From the NCBI GenBank assembly GCA_009192285.1, contig WBVU01000003.1, positions 5,425,973 through 5,489,972 on the forward strand: a stretch of 64,000 nucleotides of DNA, given 5' to 3'. The notes beneath the pieces are model-generated. The model saw only the letters and a program-made list of their open reading frames with translations, ran no database searches and had not been told where the DNA came from. Positions 11,139 to 24,487 of the stretch are shown one piece after another. A program made the position numbers and the translations under genes. The DNA comes from Morchella semilibera (lineage: Eukaryota > Ascomycota > Pezizomycetes > Pezizales > Morchellaceae). Every line of letters starts with the position of its first letter. Within the stretch, counting starts at the first letter, position 1.

Positions 11139-13983
11139 ATGGGAATGAATAATTGACCTTTTTTTGGTAATTATGTCCTTGAGCTACCAAATATGCCTTG
11201 CAACGCAAGGTATCACCGACTTTCTTGTCATCTCTACTACTAGTGGCGCATCCCAACAACTTATGACACTCTGATCTGCATATCACCAAGAACGTTTGAC
11301 CAATATTCTATGGAGCCACCGCCTCAAAGTTTGTGTTCCCATAGTACGTTTATAAGTAGTCATTAGTAGTCGAATTTTCAATAACCAGGGCGATGCCACC
11401 GAACAACAAAAAACGGAGTTCTGAAGGCTCAAGGGGGGGTGGAAGCTCATTAGACGACCCCTCTACTTCTATGGAAAGTGAGCACTGATCGTCATTATGG
11501 TTTGAGAACTCAGAACATATTCGATTACAAGCCTAATAGGTGCGCACGGGTTTGATTTGGTTTCGGCAAGCTCCGAGTGCTATCATTGGCTGTTTGTGCA
11601 TGGAACACCATTGCGCACTTTTGCGTGTACGACATAAGCACGCATCGGAGATTCCAAGCTGTCAGCCTCAGCTCTATCTGCATGGAACGCAGGATGTGTT
11701 CCTTCCCTCTCCTATATGGCGAGAGGGCCGGTTTAGAGAAGCCATCAAGTGGCGCAAACAATCACGACATCAAAGAGCATGCTCCAAAACAAGGAGTGTT
11801 TTAAGATTTATATTATATCTCTGACACCTGGGTTCTATCACTGGGCCACGTACGTTTTCTACTCTATTTACCTCTCTCATATTTACAGGTTTAAAATCTT
11901 ACCGTAGATAACTGATATTGAGAAGTTCGAAAAGGGGAATTTTACAGAATAACGTCATCAATTATTTCAATGTATGATGCCCGATAGTAGTGTTTCAAGA
12001 ACCTAACTTAGGGTCCATTGCATTTGGAAACCGGCCCAAACGGAGTTTTAACCCTTGTAGGCTCTGTTTCAACGACCTTTTTGTTAGGCCTAATCCTTGT
12101 AAACGGTATGCACAGGGATGAAAACTTGACATTTCTGTGGGCCCTTATTTATCTTGAGCAGAACCCCGCTTTTCTTTTTTCGTAGGGAAACATAACCCCA
12201 AGTCCCCAACTTCAACTTCGGCTCGGGCTACAACTTCAGCTTACCCTCTTCTTTCTTTTCTTTTCTTTTTTTCTTTTATTTTTTTTTCGCGGCAGATATT
12301 TCTTCTCCCTCTAGGTCTCTGCTTCTCCCCCCGGCGCGGACCTAGTCGGTTTCAATTATCCGTACCAATATGCTACTCCTTGAATCTAGAGTCCAATACT
12401 CTGGTATGCAGAGTTAACGCCCTCCTCAAAGATTTTGGTATCCTATTGTGCTAAACGTGAAAATAGAAAGAATTTTCAGCATTGTCCACGAACGCTAACA
12501 TACAATTAATGATGAAAACAAAAAAAAAAAAAAAAAAAAACGAACGCTAACAGGCCCCGGCCATCTATAGGCCTAGCCCTTCAGGTTCTTCACGCCGAGC
12601 CCCGGGCACGACGATTCTAGAGATTTTTCTAGGCGCACAATGCTTTTGCAATGCATGCTTGAAGTATCAACTCCTAATATGGTATGAATATGGAAGATGT
12701 ACACAGTTACTCGAGCGTTCATAAATAGTCGGATTATATGAACCCTCGAGTAAAGTATCAACATACACACCTACCTATACTCCGCTCACTACATGTAGCC
12801 AATCCCCGCGTACGTCACAAGCCAATGAATGTATAAACCGAAATAAAGTAACTCAAAAGAAGCTCGCGAGAAATATAGAATCATGGGCGAATACTATCAT
12901 CGCCACCAATACGTTATCCATCGTCAATATCATCGTCAGTATCATCGCTCGGATTTAGATTATCACACATACCGCTGTTAATACACCTTCTGCATGGACA
13001 GATTAAACCGCGTACTCGCAGCTGCTCAAGGAATGGGTTCTATGGGCGGCGCTCCACCTGGGGTGGTATGTTCTAATCTCACTACCCTCTAAGCAACTTT
13101 CTTCTTTAAAAACTATCTACACCTCTACACCTGATTCCTGAGTGAGCAAGACATATCAACCCACAACACCTATAATTAATATGGGGCCGCACAATACCTC
13201 AGCGAACACTAAACACATATTGCCGTGCAAGCACCTTGTGAAACAACTAAACTAGAACCCAGATATCAGTCTTTTATTGGGCCGCCCATATATTGGTACT
13301 AGCCAGCTCGCTGCTCCTTAAGAAACGAGTAGATCTCATTGTCAGGAATGAAATTATATCCAAAAATGGAATATTTAACACTTGAATCGCCTCAACGGAG
13401 CTAACAAAAGTATACAACTAAGTCAACTTCCTCAAACCTAACACAGTAGACTGTTCTCAACTGCTAGGTCCACGGATGCTGCTCAATCCCCTTAAAACTC
13501 TAAAGAACTGCTTTACATCACAGATAGTCAATCGCAGATAGTGATGGTATATCATGATTGATTGATGATTGATACTTCATATGGTACATCATGAGACAGG
13601 ACGAAACTAGAGACAATAAGACGGGACAAGACAAGATCAGTCATAGATGTCTCAATACTTGTCCCTGTCCCGAGACTTTTTAACTTTTTCCACCGCACAA
13701 TTTGATATCGATCAATCAAACCACACAATTTGATATTACAAACTCCAAAACACAGTTAGGGTTAGCAACAGATCTTCAACTCGCTTTTTCTGGCATCAAA
13801 GTCACATCACCATAAAGTCTCGATACGTTATCATGAGTGCTAGGTCCTTGCCTTGAGACTTTCGAGCCAAGACTTTTCCGTGTCTCGTCTTATCTTGCCT
13901 CGTCCCTATGACCAGAACCCACGTCTCGCATACCCTCTTTATATATATATTACATAGTGATGCTCATTTCCCTCGCTTAACCT
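11139..13983. other. Gene-free stretch
   Basis: No supported gene. Contains a pyrimidine-rich tract near 12245-12290, the retroposon footprint at 12489-12552, and an imperfect large inverted repeat around 13590-13915. The arms of that inverted repeat are rich in GACAAGAC/GTCTTGTC-type sequence, for example AAGACGGGACAAGACAAG near 13618 against TCGTCTTATCTTGCCTCGTC near 13886. Confidence 0.5.
12489..12552 (+). mobile_element. Tiny retroposon footprint A with target-site duplication
   Basis: The 12-bp sequence CGAACGCTAACA occurs at 12489-12500 and again at 12541-12552. Between them lie TACAATTAATGATGAAAAC and about 21 A. A poly(A)-ended insert bracketed by a perfect direct repeat is the signature of target-primed reverse transcription by a LINE-type enzyme. 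The 40-bp insert would be an extremely 5'-truncated copy. Its end resembles footprints B, C, D and F. Confidence 0.8.
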
Positions 13984-14157
13984 ACAGTACCAAAAAGAGG
14001 GGTTGGATCACTACGTAATTCCCGTTAATACGCAAGCAATGCGGTAAGAATTCAATATTTGTGCAGTACTCTTCTCTAATGCCAGTATTCGTCACTAAAC
14101 TCCATAGTCCTATGGTAGTGATTTCACCCCATTTTTGCATACCGTATATGAAGTAGG
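13984..14157 (+). mobile_element. MITE-like repeat, family R4, copy 2
   Basis: Starts TACAGTACCAAAAAGAGGGG and ends CACCCCATTTTTGCATACCG then TATATG. It matches copy 1 (3922-4097) along its length in the same orientation and copy 3 (32402-32575) in reverse. Non-coding, with imperfect terminal inverted repeats. Confidence 0.7.
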
Positions 14158-14456
14158 GACCCATGGCACATTCATATGATTTTTATATGACAGTTTAATA
14201 TCTAAGGAAAAAACATTCAGATTCGTTCTACCTTGGATCTTGAGACGAGTGATCATATGTGACGCATTTTCGATATACGAGAGGATCTTTTCAACTTCCT
14301 AGAAGCGATTTCTTATTCATAACGGCCCAAGTATCTCAACCCTACTTATAGTGTAATAGTTAAAAAAAAATCACCTTCGTTTCATTAAGACACCGCAACA
14401 CGTGCCGCCCCAAGCACGGTCAACCTAAGTGCCTAGGCTGGGTGTACTTTGTATAC

Positions 14457-14668
14457 AGCCGCTCTTCAAAAGTGTTCGTGGTTCATATAAGATAGTCAGT
14501 GCTCAATGTGGCTTGCAGAGTTGAAATTTCAAATGTATCTATAGAATTATAGAAACTTGATAACAGAGAATAAAAACACCATGAACATCTAATATTGATT
14601 TTAGCCAACATTAGGTACTGATGGCTTGAGATTTCAATACACGAACACTTTTGATGAGTGGCTATATA
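14457..14668 (+). mobile_element. MITE, family R3, copy 1
   Basis: Left end GCCGCTCTTCAAAAGTGTTC and right end ACACTTTTGATGAGTGGC are inverted repeats of about 24 bp. The interior contains CAGTGCTCAATGTGGCTTGC, GAATTATAGAAAC and AATAAAAACACCATGAACAT. The same interior is found at 54662-54992 and, inverted, at 50242-50512. It encodes nothing. TA dinucleotides flank both ends (TATACAGCC and GGCTATATAT). Confidence 0.8.
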
Positions 14669-17600
14669 TGTAACTATCCTATATGGGTATATAAATATAA
14701 GGTACCTTTTGTGTACTCAAGTCGGTAGTATTAATTATAAACGGGGCCCTACACAACGTTGTATTTCGAAAGTCGGGACCTGAAACAGATGCTTTGGGCA
14801 GCAGAAGTTGATCAAATGGCTTGTTGCCGTATTCATTTTTATTATCTCGTGCTAGGGGGAAACCTGTCTGCTAGGTGAATGGTGACGTTCGAGATTGTGA
14901 GCGCGTCTAGTCGACCAGGGTTGTGGAGGGTTTCTAGTGACAAAATGCTCTAGCTTCTTTAGTTCTCTATTTCCTTTAATTTGTTTTCTTACTTATTGGG
15001 GATGCAAATGTGCTCTGCCTCTAATACAGTTGGTACTCATGGGGGATATTAATATTTTATCATAACCACCAGATTGCATATATGTATGAAATATCGATCA
15101 ATCAATCAGAACAAAGTTCCATAACTTCAGCCCGTTGGGCTAATTTTCTTTCTTTTCTTTTGTTCAGCTAAATCATGCTGTTTCTTTGTTGACGAGGAAT
15201 GTTATGCTACTTCCAGGAAGAGAGAAGGCCGGGGCGATTGCCATAACCTACGGGTTACATGCATTTATGAAGTATCAGTGGATCAATAAATATATAATAG
15301 CCCGGGATTGACAAAAATCGACGAATGTGTATACCGAGTGATAATCTATGGTCTAAATAACTTACTTGCCTGTTTTTGTATGGTCTAGTTGTTCCGTAGG
15401 TATGACTACATGTGGTGACTGTCGGCGAATACTATAGTCTTGGCAACTTTGGTCTCTCTCTCGAGCTCCTGACAGCTCTCCCATAGCTCCCCTGCCTATG
15501 TCTTTAACCTACATGTAATTAACTATCTTGGTTCTTGCCCCTTTTTGGTCCCTTCAAGCTAGCAGAATCACCATGGAGCCAGAATCGCATATGCAGCGGA
15601 GATAACTGTCTCATTTAGTATACAGAAGTACGTAGTGTACCGTCTTGCAGTTGATGCAGGTAAGATTTGGAACCTATGTTGCAGTACGGTGGCTCGACGT
15701 GGGCTAGCTTTTCTCTATTCCTGCCAAGCATCACCTACGAGGCGACTGGGCCGGATTCCAGGCCTAAAGGGCCCTTCTGAACCCGTGATGGCAATCTGAG
15801 TACACCGAGCTTAGAGGTTTCCTTTTTTCCAATCCCATTATCATTTATACAAAAGAATCACTTGTTGATTGCCACTCCATAAATTGTATTTAATAATTAT
15901 AAACTAGATATATTCTATTATGGTATCTAGAGCAAAAGCCCCAGTATACCCAAGAAAAACAAAAACGATATATGCAACCCTAACTCACCCGAGCTCTTAT
16001 TACAACGCCAAGTAGCCAGAGGGCTCAGGAGTATTGGAGATAGCCAGAAGTTTTGTTTCTCACCCTTTTAGTGCGTATCCTATTAGGCTGTCGATTCAAA
16101 TATTACACTCTGCTCATGTTTGGTAAATCCGGTTACATGAGACGGTATTATATTGCATTCTAGGATAAACTGAGTATTGGCTAAAAAAAAAAATAAGAAG
16201 AAGAAGAAGAAGAGTACTCGTATGGAGTTAAAGAACTTTCGGGCACGAACGTATGATGACAGAGGTACCTACAAAGGTATTTATTGAAACTGCGGTGCCC
16301 TTCATAGGATAAATCAATAGTTCGGGTCGTCCCCACACACTACTTCACACCTTCGTCGTACCTGGGGTGAACCTAACGGTATCATTTAACACCCATCCAA
16401 ACAAAAACCTAACTATAGAGGCCCAAAAGCAACTTTACCAAAAGGTCCCCCTGCTTATTCGACCAGAGACCACTGCAAAATCTTCCTACACGAAAAGGGG
16501 GGCCAAGTTTTAAACACTGATTGGTCTATCTACAAAATGCACGGTAAATGCCAACCGCTGGTGCCGACATTATCGTTTGTGGTTGTATGTAGAATCTGCT
16601 CTTCACTCGAAAGATGTGTGATATACGTATTTCCAAACAATTTCAAAGCTCGTACGCACCAGATAGGGGAATCTCTATGATCACTAATTCAGCGTGGTGT
16701 ACGTATACGTAGGTACATGTACTGTACTTATCTGCACCATTATATTAGCGTTATCAGGCTCGATGCATAAATGAATACATGTATTAGCCGTAGGTACAAC
16801 GAAGTGTTCTGGAAAACCGGCACAGATTTTATGTCTCCTCCTAAGACATTCAAACATTAGGAATGTAAGTAAGGTCGGGAAGGAAGAACTTAAAGGGGGG
16901 GTGGTAAACAGCGATCGTTAATCTATCCCCAATTCTGATCAGTGTGTAACTTCTTTGTACCTCCCTGTACCTGTGTCACTTTCTCAAGTTGCAACACGGC
17001 CAACTAACTGTTACACAAGGGGGGAAGAAAAGAAAAAAAAACTTACCCTAGCGAATACTACCTACACGTGCACGTGCACGGGCACAGCCGACCAACCAAA
17101 TACAAATACTTGCTGCATCGCGAAACATAAAAATAAAACAAAATGCATAAATACACACAGAATTAGAATTGCTCTATGCATGCATCCATGACGCACTCTC
17201 TTCTGGGTGCGATCAGAGGCACTGCCTCCCTTCATTCGCTTCCGATTCGGCTCGGCTGTGATCTTAGTACTTACCCCACATTAATCCTCCGAGTACAAGT
17301 ATTGTCAAGGTGAGCATGAGGTTCGGCTTTTGATACGTAGGGTACATGTATATATATTGGTGAGTAGGGGGTTTGAAACCAATATAGTATAGATCAACAT
17401 CGGCAAGTCCGAATTATGGTTTACCCTGGAGCCCTGGAGCCTGCTTTCCATCCCTAGTACTTGTCAAAGGAGGTCATCAAATATAAAATATCCCCAGTGA
17501 TACGCATCAAACAGGCGAATTACGATCCTTCTTGGCAAAGCAGATACATAAATTAAATTAGACCACTCCCGTTGGAAACCTTGCCAGTGTTCAATATCCC

Positions 17601-18109
17601 TGTCTATGTATGTTTTCAAACGGGGAATGAGTGGAGTAAAAAGGCTTAGCTGTGCTGAGCCTTCTGATTGGACTGGTTTTAATGTGTTGGTGTCAAGTGA
17701 GTCATCTTCATCCGAACGGTCAACGAAACTGCTAGTTGGTTTGAGGTACGTATGCAACCCCTCATCTATCAACCTCGTGATAATTATTTTGGGACCAGCC
17801 AATGGTGGGGAGAGCCCACAATCGAGAATGAACCCATGTCAACCACAACCACCACCACCACCAACCACCAACCAAGACCTCAAGCATTGGTGAAATAATT
17901 TAGTAAATCATCATACCATAAATTATTAAAATAGTTAAAGATTGATCCCCATATTTATTCACATCCCACATATTCAACATTGCATTCCAGTGCTCCATGA
18001 TTATTGTAAACAAAAAAGGTCACACCCGTGATAACCCATGTAAAGCCAAATCATAGTAAAAAAAAATAAAAAAAAATAAAAAACCAAGCAAAGAAAATTT
18101 CACCACAGT
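14669..18109. other. Gene-free stretch
   Basis: No supported gene. Open frames of 78-112 codons (for example 17464-17802, minus) have no recognisable family. There is an AAG trinucleotide run near 16195-16212, A-rich DNA at 18055-18085 and TACATGTA palindromes near 15511, 16714, 16777 and 17344. The last 200-300 bp before 18110 are likely the 3' untranslated region of the MARVEL gene. Confidence 0.5.
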
Positions 18110-19074
18110 TTAGTGATACGTTGGCATCTCCTGCGCATTAACTGGTGGTGGGGGTGGTGGAGGCGATGGTGCAAATTGCTGCTGGTGCTGGTACTGTTGC
18201 TGTGGATTTGGCGCGGGAGTTTGCGGAGGCGAGACCACTGGTACAGGCGACTGCGGATAATAGCCGTCATTTGGAACTCCTTGTGGCTGCTGGTGTTGTT
18301 GCTGCTCGTATTGTGTCTGTGGAGCCGGGTAGACAACGGGATTGTGCTCCTGGTAGACTTCCTGGACTGGGGCCCCCGTCTCCAACTCGTTGCCATTAGG
18401 GTCCTGACCGGTATTGTACTTTGCGCCGCGAAGGTCTTTGCGGTTGATGTGGAGGATGTAAGATGCAAGGGCAGTAGTGGCAATGAAGAGGAGGCTATGA
18501 GGATATACACATTAGTTCGAGATCTATACGGAGAGACTATGGGCAACTATAGGCACTACTGATGATGCGACCTCTTAAGGGTTTGATACGGTATAGAGAA
18601 AAAGAACTTACAACGTGAGAAATGAAAATGCCCACAGAGCCTTGATCACACCGCAATTGGTTTTACTTGAATCATAAACCAGCTGGCTGCAGTTCAAACT
18701 GAAGATCCCATCCGTTGTCATAAGTTCTCCCAATCCGGCCACCGCCACAAGCCATAGGATTAGTATGAACGCATCCACAATGACAATCGCTAGAGGCAAT
18801 AGCAAGTTGATGAAAAAGAGGAAAAAATTTATTGCAGCATAAATCATCGTAAAGAGACCAACAGTGAGGGCCATATTGAGTTGCCTATAAATCAGTGTTA
18901 GCGGTACTTAAAAGAGTAGACGAAGTATCGAATGAGCACATACCAGATTGATACAACAACGAATGAGTTGATGAGCGCGCCTGCCATACCAAGACACATG
19001 AGGCCAAGGACGAACTGAGTAGCTCGGACGGCCAACAGCGGGATCGCCGGCCAACGTGCATCTTTGGTCACCAT
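18110..19074 (-). CDS. MARVEL-domain membrane protein
   Basis: Three exons on the minus strand, 19074-18944, 18884-18612 and 18494-18110, give 262 residues with every phase consistent. Introns of 59 and 117 nt have donors GTATGT and GTAAGT and acceptors TATAG and CATAG; the second has a CTAAT branch site. The protein has the four hydrophobic segments of a MARVEL domain: segment 1 around residues 12-44, segments 2 and 3 around 48-100, segment 4 around 125-150. A conserved-looking loop contains two cysteines (LNCSQ and TNCGV). A cytosolic tail of about 105 residues is rich in Pro and Gln, with PSPPPPPPPV near the end. MARVEL proteins (named from MAL, physins, gyrins and occludin) sit in membranes at sites of apposition, and the fungal members are thought to work in vesicle traffic or plasma-membrane domains. 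The exact role of this one is unknown. The fold call is strong; the subfamily is not determined. Confidence 0.85.
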
Positions 19075-19884
19075 TTCGAGGCTATGATGTTGTTGTTTTC
19101 GATGTTTGTACTAGATGGATGATGAACAATAACTGACTGGCTACCACACAGGGAGGAGGATCAGAAGGTGGTGGTGGGCTTGTTCTTATACTTATGCAAA
19201 TAGTAAAAGAACGAGTGAATGACCATGGGGAGACCTCTAACAGGGGGTGTTGGATGTGTGCTACGTCAAGTGGAGACACTGAAGTTGTACAGAGAGCACT
19301 ATCACAGCCCAATCACAGCCCGTAGAGGAAGCGAGGGTCTCCTCTTTGGGTGGTAGATGCGAGGGCTGAGTGGGATGCGGCTTGCAGGCGCTTGTCACAC
19401 AAACATAACATACTCAAAAGGTGAAGGCCAGAACGATGAAAAATGACAAAGTGGAACACGCTACAGTACTGGTCTACAAAGTTGCGCACAAACTCCTCAC
19501 ATGGTGGAGTAGGTACATACATATACATACCTGCTCTACACTCGCTGGAACCCCACCAACAAAATATGAGATGGCTCTCACCTAGCCTCCCCTTATAATG
19601 GGAGATCAACTATTTGATAAGAAAGATAACAGGATCTATATAACCAGCTTTTCCCTTTTTCTCCAGGGGTCAGGACTTGGGGGATAAATGGTCATCCCTT
19701 AATACTCACTGATTAAGAAATCTTTAGCATTCCTTGTGAGCCTCAGCTCCACTCTATGGCACAGTGGAATCTCTGTAACATGCAGTTTTCAACGGGTTGC
19801 AAAGATTCACTCAACAGCGTTACATGGTGTGCTGCGGACTAGTTTTGACTAGGGTGTGGCTGTCTACATATTTATGAACTTCTA

Positions 19885-20010
19885 CTCGCAACTTCATAGC
19901 GTTTCTGAACACAACCGCTATTACATGCCATATAAGAATGCAGTCTTGGCGGTTTTTTTGTGTGTATGCAATATTAGTCGTGTTCAAAAACGCAATGAAA
20001 TTGCTACAAA
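19885..20010. repeat. Foldback element, family R2, copy 2
   Basis: Left arm TTCATAGCGTTTCTGAACAC, then AACCGCTATTACATGCCATA. The right arm, read in reverse, is TTCATTGCGTTTTTGAACAC, then GACTAATATTGCATACA. Arms are about 45 bp, with about 30 bp between. The arm shares CCGCTATT-CATGCCATA with the copy at 33374-33503. Confidence 0.65.
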
Positions 20011-23000
20011 AATTACCTCTGGTCATATATGAGCCAAGGACTGAAGTTTTACAAACGCGGTTATCACCGGACAATTGGATACATAGCTGCAGGTAATCTG
20101 GAATTGATATCTGCATCGGGAATTCAGCAATACAGACTGTAAGTTCCGTCCTTGCTCTGAAATTCCTATGGGGAGCTGTCAACATAGGCAAGTGCTGTAG
20201 CCTGTAGGTTCTTGATGAACAGACCAGACACAGCCTCTTATTCGTCATATTCCCCACCTCCCAGAGTGCCTATGAAGCTTGATTAAAGCCCACGACTTGC
20301 ACAGACCCCTACGTGACACTCCACCATATTCGGAATTTGCCGTGTTGTTGCGTGGTCGTGCGGTTACACGATGCTCCACTTTCAGAATCACAATAATTGG
20401 GTTAGGGTTATGTTATCGCAAGTTGATATGAATTACATACATAAATAATCATTTGTATCAGTCCTGGCCGGTACCTAGAGTAGTTCCGTTGGAATAAGTT
20501 CTCGATCACACTGGCCCAGCCCCCTGGGGTACATTATGTAATATCAGATCAGTGCTTGGACGTGTGCCTGTTCTGCCCAAGTCGCATAATGGTGTGATGT
20601 GTGCCATCAGAAAAGGGGACAGTCGATCTCAAAATTGGGCGAGGTTGAAGGCAAGGCTCCCACCACATGTACCTACATGTACCCTGGAGTACAGTTCTTG
20701 GCCTGCATACCGTTTTAAACAGGTACATCATAAATGAACTAGTAGTGCATGTAAGCGAGGAGAAAATGCTTGTTTCGATAAATATATCGCTTGGCACTAG
20801 CCCAACTATACCAGCGAGTGATTATTCATGAATATCCACATCAAACACCACCTTACCTTTCAGGGATCGATAGAGGGAATGAAATTTTGTGGAAATTGAT
20901 AAAGTGCAACTATTTTGCACGTAACATCCAATACCTGAAGACTATCTGTATCGCATCCTTGGCACTGCTACAGGTATATGCGGCAGAAACGGGAAGAGCA
21001 AAAAAAAAACGCCACCAAATCATGAGGATCTGTCTCAGTCAGCTCTTGTTTAACTCTAGTTGGAAGAGTCTCTCCCTTGCCTAATACGCGTGAATTATGA
21101 TTAATTAATAAGGGAATAGAACCTACTGACCAGAGACAATCCCATACGTGGGCTAGAATTGCAGTATGTGTTTTTTTCCTGTAACAGAATTTCAGGAGGG
21201 TTGCAATTGGGAACTGATGTAGGCACATTGTACTTGGATCGAGTAAGTAGGCTCCCGATAACTTGGTTTGGGGATGCGGCCCGGGAGATCGATCAGTCGT
21301 GTATATATTTCTTTTTATCATTAAGGCTGTCATTTTTTTTACGCTCATGACTGCTCATAATTTTATAACGCTCTCGAACCAAGCCGGATCTGCATACGAG
21401 CCTGGAAACCAGATTTGGTGGGTCGGAAACGTCATGAGTATATACAATACTACGAGTGCCCAACCACGGTCCTGTCAACAGACTTACCCCTACCGCCGTA
21501 GCACCACACCCGTATCCTTGCTTCAGCTCCAGAGTGTGTGATGGGAAAAGATCCTGGTGTTTAATGGTGTTTAATGTCGTTTCAGCCACAAGCAATCAAT
21601 GGGACTGATTCTGTTTGAATCTCTGTATTGCCAAGCTTACATGTAGTTATTGGCTATCCCATAAACCGTCGTTACTAACACCCCTCATATAAGACCGAAA
21701 GCCACACCAACAAGTACCATAGAATTTATTAGCACTAGCCACTCGTCGGGATTTAGGAAGGGGTGTCAGTATTGTCTCGATGGTTTATATGCTATATAGT
21801 TCAGCTACGCTACTAGAGAGTAACATGTATATATGTAGGCAGTGTGGGGTGTGAGTTGATCCTACGTACTCGGTAGGAAGGCGTCGACGGATGCCATTGG
21901 CCGTGGTATCTTGTCATAGCTTTCACAGCGATTGAGTCAGGTTTGTGAATGGACCGGGACATCCACCAATCGCTCGTATCTAGTCTTCGTTAGTGCATTT
22001 GCAGAGGGCTCAGCCAAGCAGCGAAAACCTTAGGAGAACGTGGTTTTTTGAATCTAAAACCATGGTGTAAGAAACTTTGATCGGGGTACGCACTGTTGTT
22101 TTGGGTACTGTCTGGGCATGGGTGGTTTGGCTGCGCGGTTTGGTTTGAAAGTTTTTTTAGATAACGCCGAGGGCACAATCGCACTTAACGTAAGCAGGGT
22201 ATAATTTGGTGACTTTATAAGATTTTATGACGCTCATTGGTGGATGGTTGATATCTAATGCCTTTTTGGCATAAATCCTGGAAAACTATGGCTCTCCCAG
22301 CTCAGGTCCTTCATGACTTGACTGGGGATGGTGCTAATGTGTGAGGACCATGAGCTGTTGAAAAATGGCCTATTAGTTCTATTTGCAAGTCCTAACTTAC
22401 CGATCGTGAATGGCCCCGAATAGATAAGATTGAGCTTCGTCGAGTTAGACACGAGGCTCGGGGTGGATGTGTGTACCTATATAGGTAGTAAGGACGTAGT
22501 GCGGATGGTAGAAGTACCGTAAGATCCCCTCTCCCCTCACGTCTCTTTTCGGTATACTAATACTACCGTAAGCAAGGCAATAAGAGTTGAAATGTAATGA
22601 TCAAGGTCAGCGAAACCGCCGCCCCCAAATACATGTAATATATATGAATCCACGCTAGCGGCGCAGACCCCGCCACGCCAAATTAATGTCACGTTATATA
22701 ACACCGCTTTCTTCTTCGCAGCCAACAACAGGCCACTTGTATCGATATACGGTATACGTGACGATAATAAATAACCTAACATGCAGCTTGTACGGCTTGG
22801 GGATCAGTATCGCCTAGACCGGCCGTTGTCTCGCATCCACGAGGGTGGGCGGGCCCAGGCCTTGATCTACAATAATCCATCTATTAATCCCCGATGTCGC
22901 GTTACAAAGTCACCAAGACATTCTCATAACTGATGGGCTGCGTACAACTGGTGAGTCGAGGACAGAATAGGGGCGTACACCGGCCGCGGGACAGTGTTGA

Positions 23001-23057
23001 GGCCGGATCGAGTGACTGGCTATGTGCCAAGCCATATTTGGTTCATGATAAGTAAAA

Positions 23058-23135
23058 CACTCTACGTACATACGTTTTTTTTTTTCCATCAGTGATTGCA
23101 TGCAGCCCTGAGGCTATAGCAATCACTCTACGTAC
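23058..23135 (-). mobile_element. Tiny retroposon footprint C with target-site duplication
   Basis: CACTCTACGTAC is present at 23058-23069 and 23124-23135. The 54-bp insert begins with ATACG and a run of about 11 T, so the element lies in reverse. Read on the minus strand it ends GGGCTGCATGCAATCACTGA then TGG and poly(A). This end resembles footprints A, B, D and F. Confidence 0.75.
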
Positions 23136-24432
23136 GTGCGCTCTTAGTAAATTAATAAGATGAATGGTGGTGGTAACCTGAAAAAGCTCATCTTGTAGCG
23201 AACAGTCATGGACCCTACATCGATACTAGACAGAAATTAGCTGGCTGTGTACTCCTTCGGTGGATCCATTGGGGTTATAAAATGTGAAATTGAACAGGTG
23301 AGATCGAGACACTAGACTTAAAGCTCACGCTAGAGATCAGCCGGAAGAAATTATGGCCTCAACATATTAAGCCATCTATTATATCACTTTATGTAACTGT
23401 CACGGCATGGATATATGGGGCAAAGCCTTTGGCCTGTCCGGCCTGGTACGTAAATTAAAGTATCTACTTATATTGAAAGATATCTCTACTATATATTACT
23501 TCATGAGGAAAATACCAGTCAAGCCCTGAAGTGGCTAGAATATTACTATTGACATTTTAAATAGGGAGAGAAATAAAAACTCAGTTTAATCCAGCTACGT
23601 TTTTCCTAACGGTGGTATGCATATATGCTGTTCCCCTGATGGAAATGTCTTGTATAACCATGTCTCCTAGTATCAAGATTAGAAAAGATTCAGTCCGGTG
23701 AGTATGTTGAAATCCGAACTCAATAAATGTGAAATGATATAGAAGAAAACACCAGGAATATTGATAGTTTAGTAGATAATGCTAAATACAATACCTTAGC
23801 CTTTCCTAGGATCCTAATTTGCTTGATGTATCTTAGGAAGCAAAGTCTATTTGGTATAGATAATGATCGTCCGATATATATAAAGAGATAAACCTCGCCG
23901 GGAATCTTAGTGTGATGAGATGTTATTAGCCTTAGGGTACCTACCCGAGGTTTCTTTTATTTTATTTTATTTACCCTGGTTATAAATCGCGAGGTCCTAT
24001 GTAGTTGATGAGTCGACGGCGGCGGGGTCGGGGGCCCATCCGGTACCGATATATACACTTAGTTTTGGAGTAACGACGGGACTGGTGGGGCTACGGGTAC
24101 GTAGAAATTTAGGAGGGTTAAGCAGTGACGCTCGGGCTGATATTAAGTTGCATGATTGAGTCTCGTCGTTGTCTACGCGGGTACGTCGTTGTATTAATGC
24201 CCGGGCCCTGAATTAGGCAACTGTATACTGATCCAGCTTGGGTCTCTCATAGTCATTAATTCTACAAGTAATAAGGGCTGAGAAGGGATATAGGATCCAA
24301 AACCGCTGAAATGACATTCATCATTATATGTCACCATATATGCATGCCCGGCGCATTTAAGCTAATCGTCGCCGACACTACCGGGTAGCCGGGGCAGGCA
24401 AGGAGATCCTGAAAACCGCTTTTCCTGGGAGT

Positions 24433-24487
24433 AACCAATTCGACCACGATTACTGATGTAAACAAAAAAAAAAAAACCAATTCGACC
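24433..24487 (+). mobile_element. Tiny retroposon footprint B with target-site duplication
   Basis: AACCAATTCGACC occurs at 24433-24445 and 24475-24487. The insert between them is only ACGATTACTGATGTAAAC plus poly(A), a severely 5'-truncated copy. Its sequence matches the ends of footprints A (TACAATTAATGATGAAAAC) and C (CAATCACTGATGG). Confidence 0.8.

Noticed and set aside
17464-17802. Open frame of 112 codons on the minus strand
   Set aside because: No domain, no splice partners, and a length expected by chance in 64 kb.
18100-18562. Long open frames of about 149 codons on both strands over the MARVEL gene tail
   Set aside because: They are shadows of the Pro/Gln-rich coding exon in other frames.
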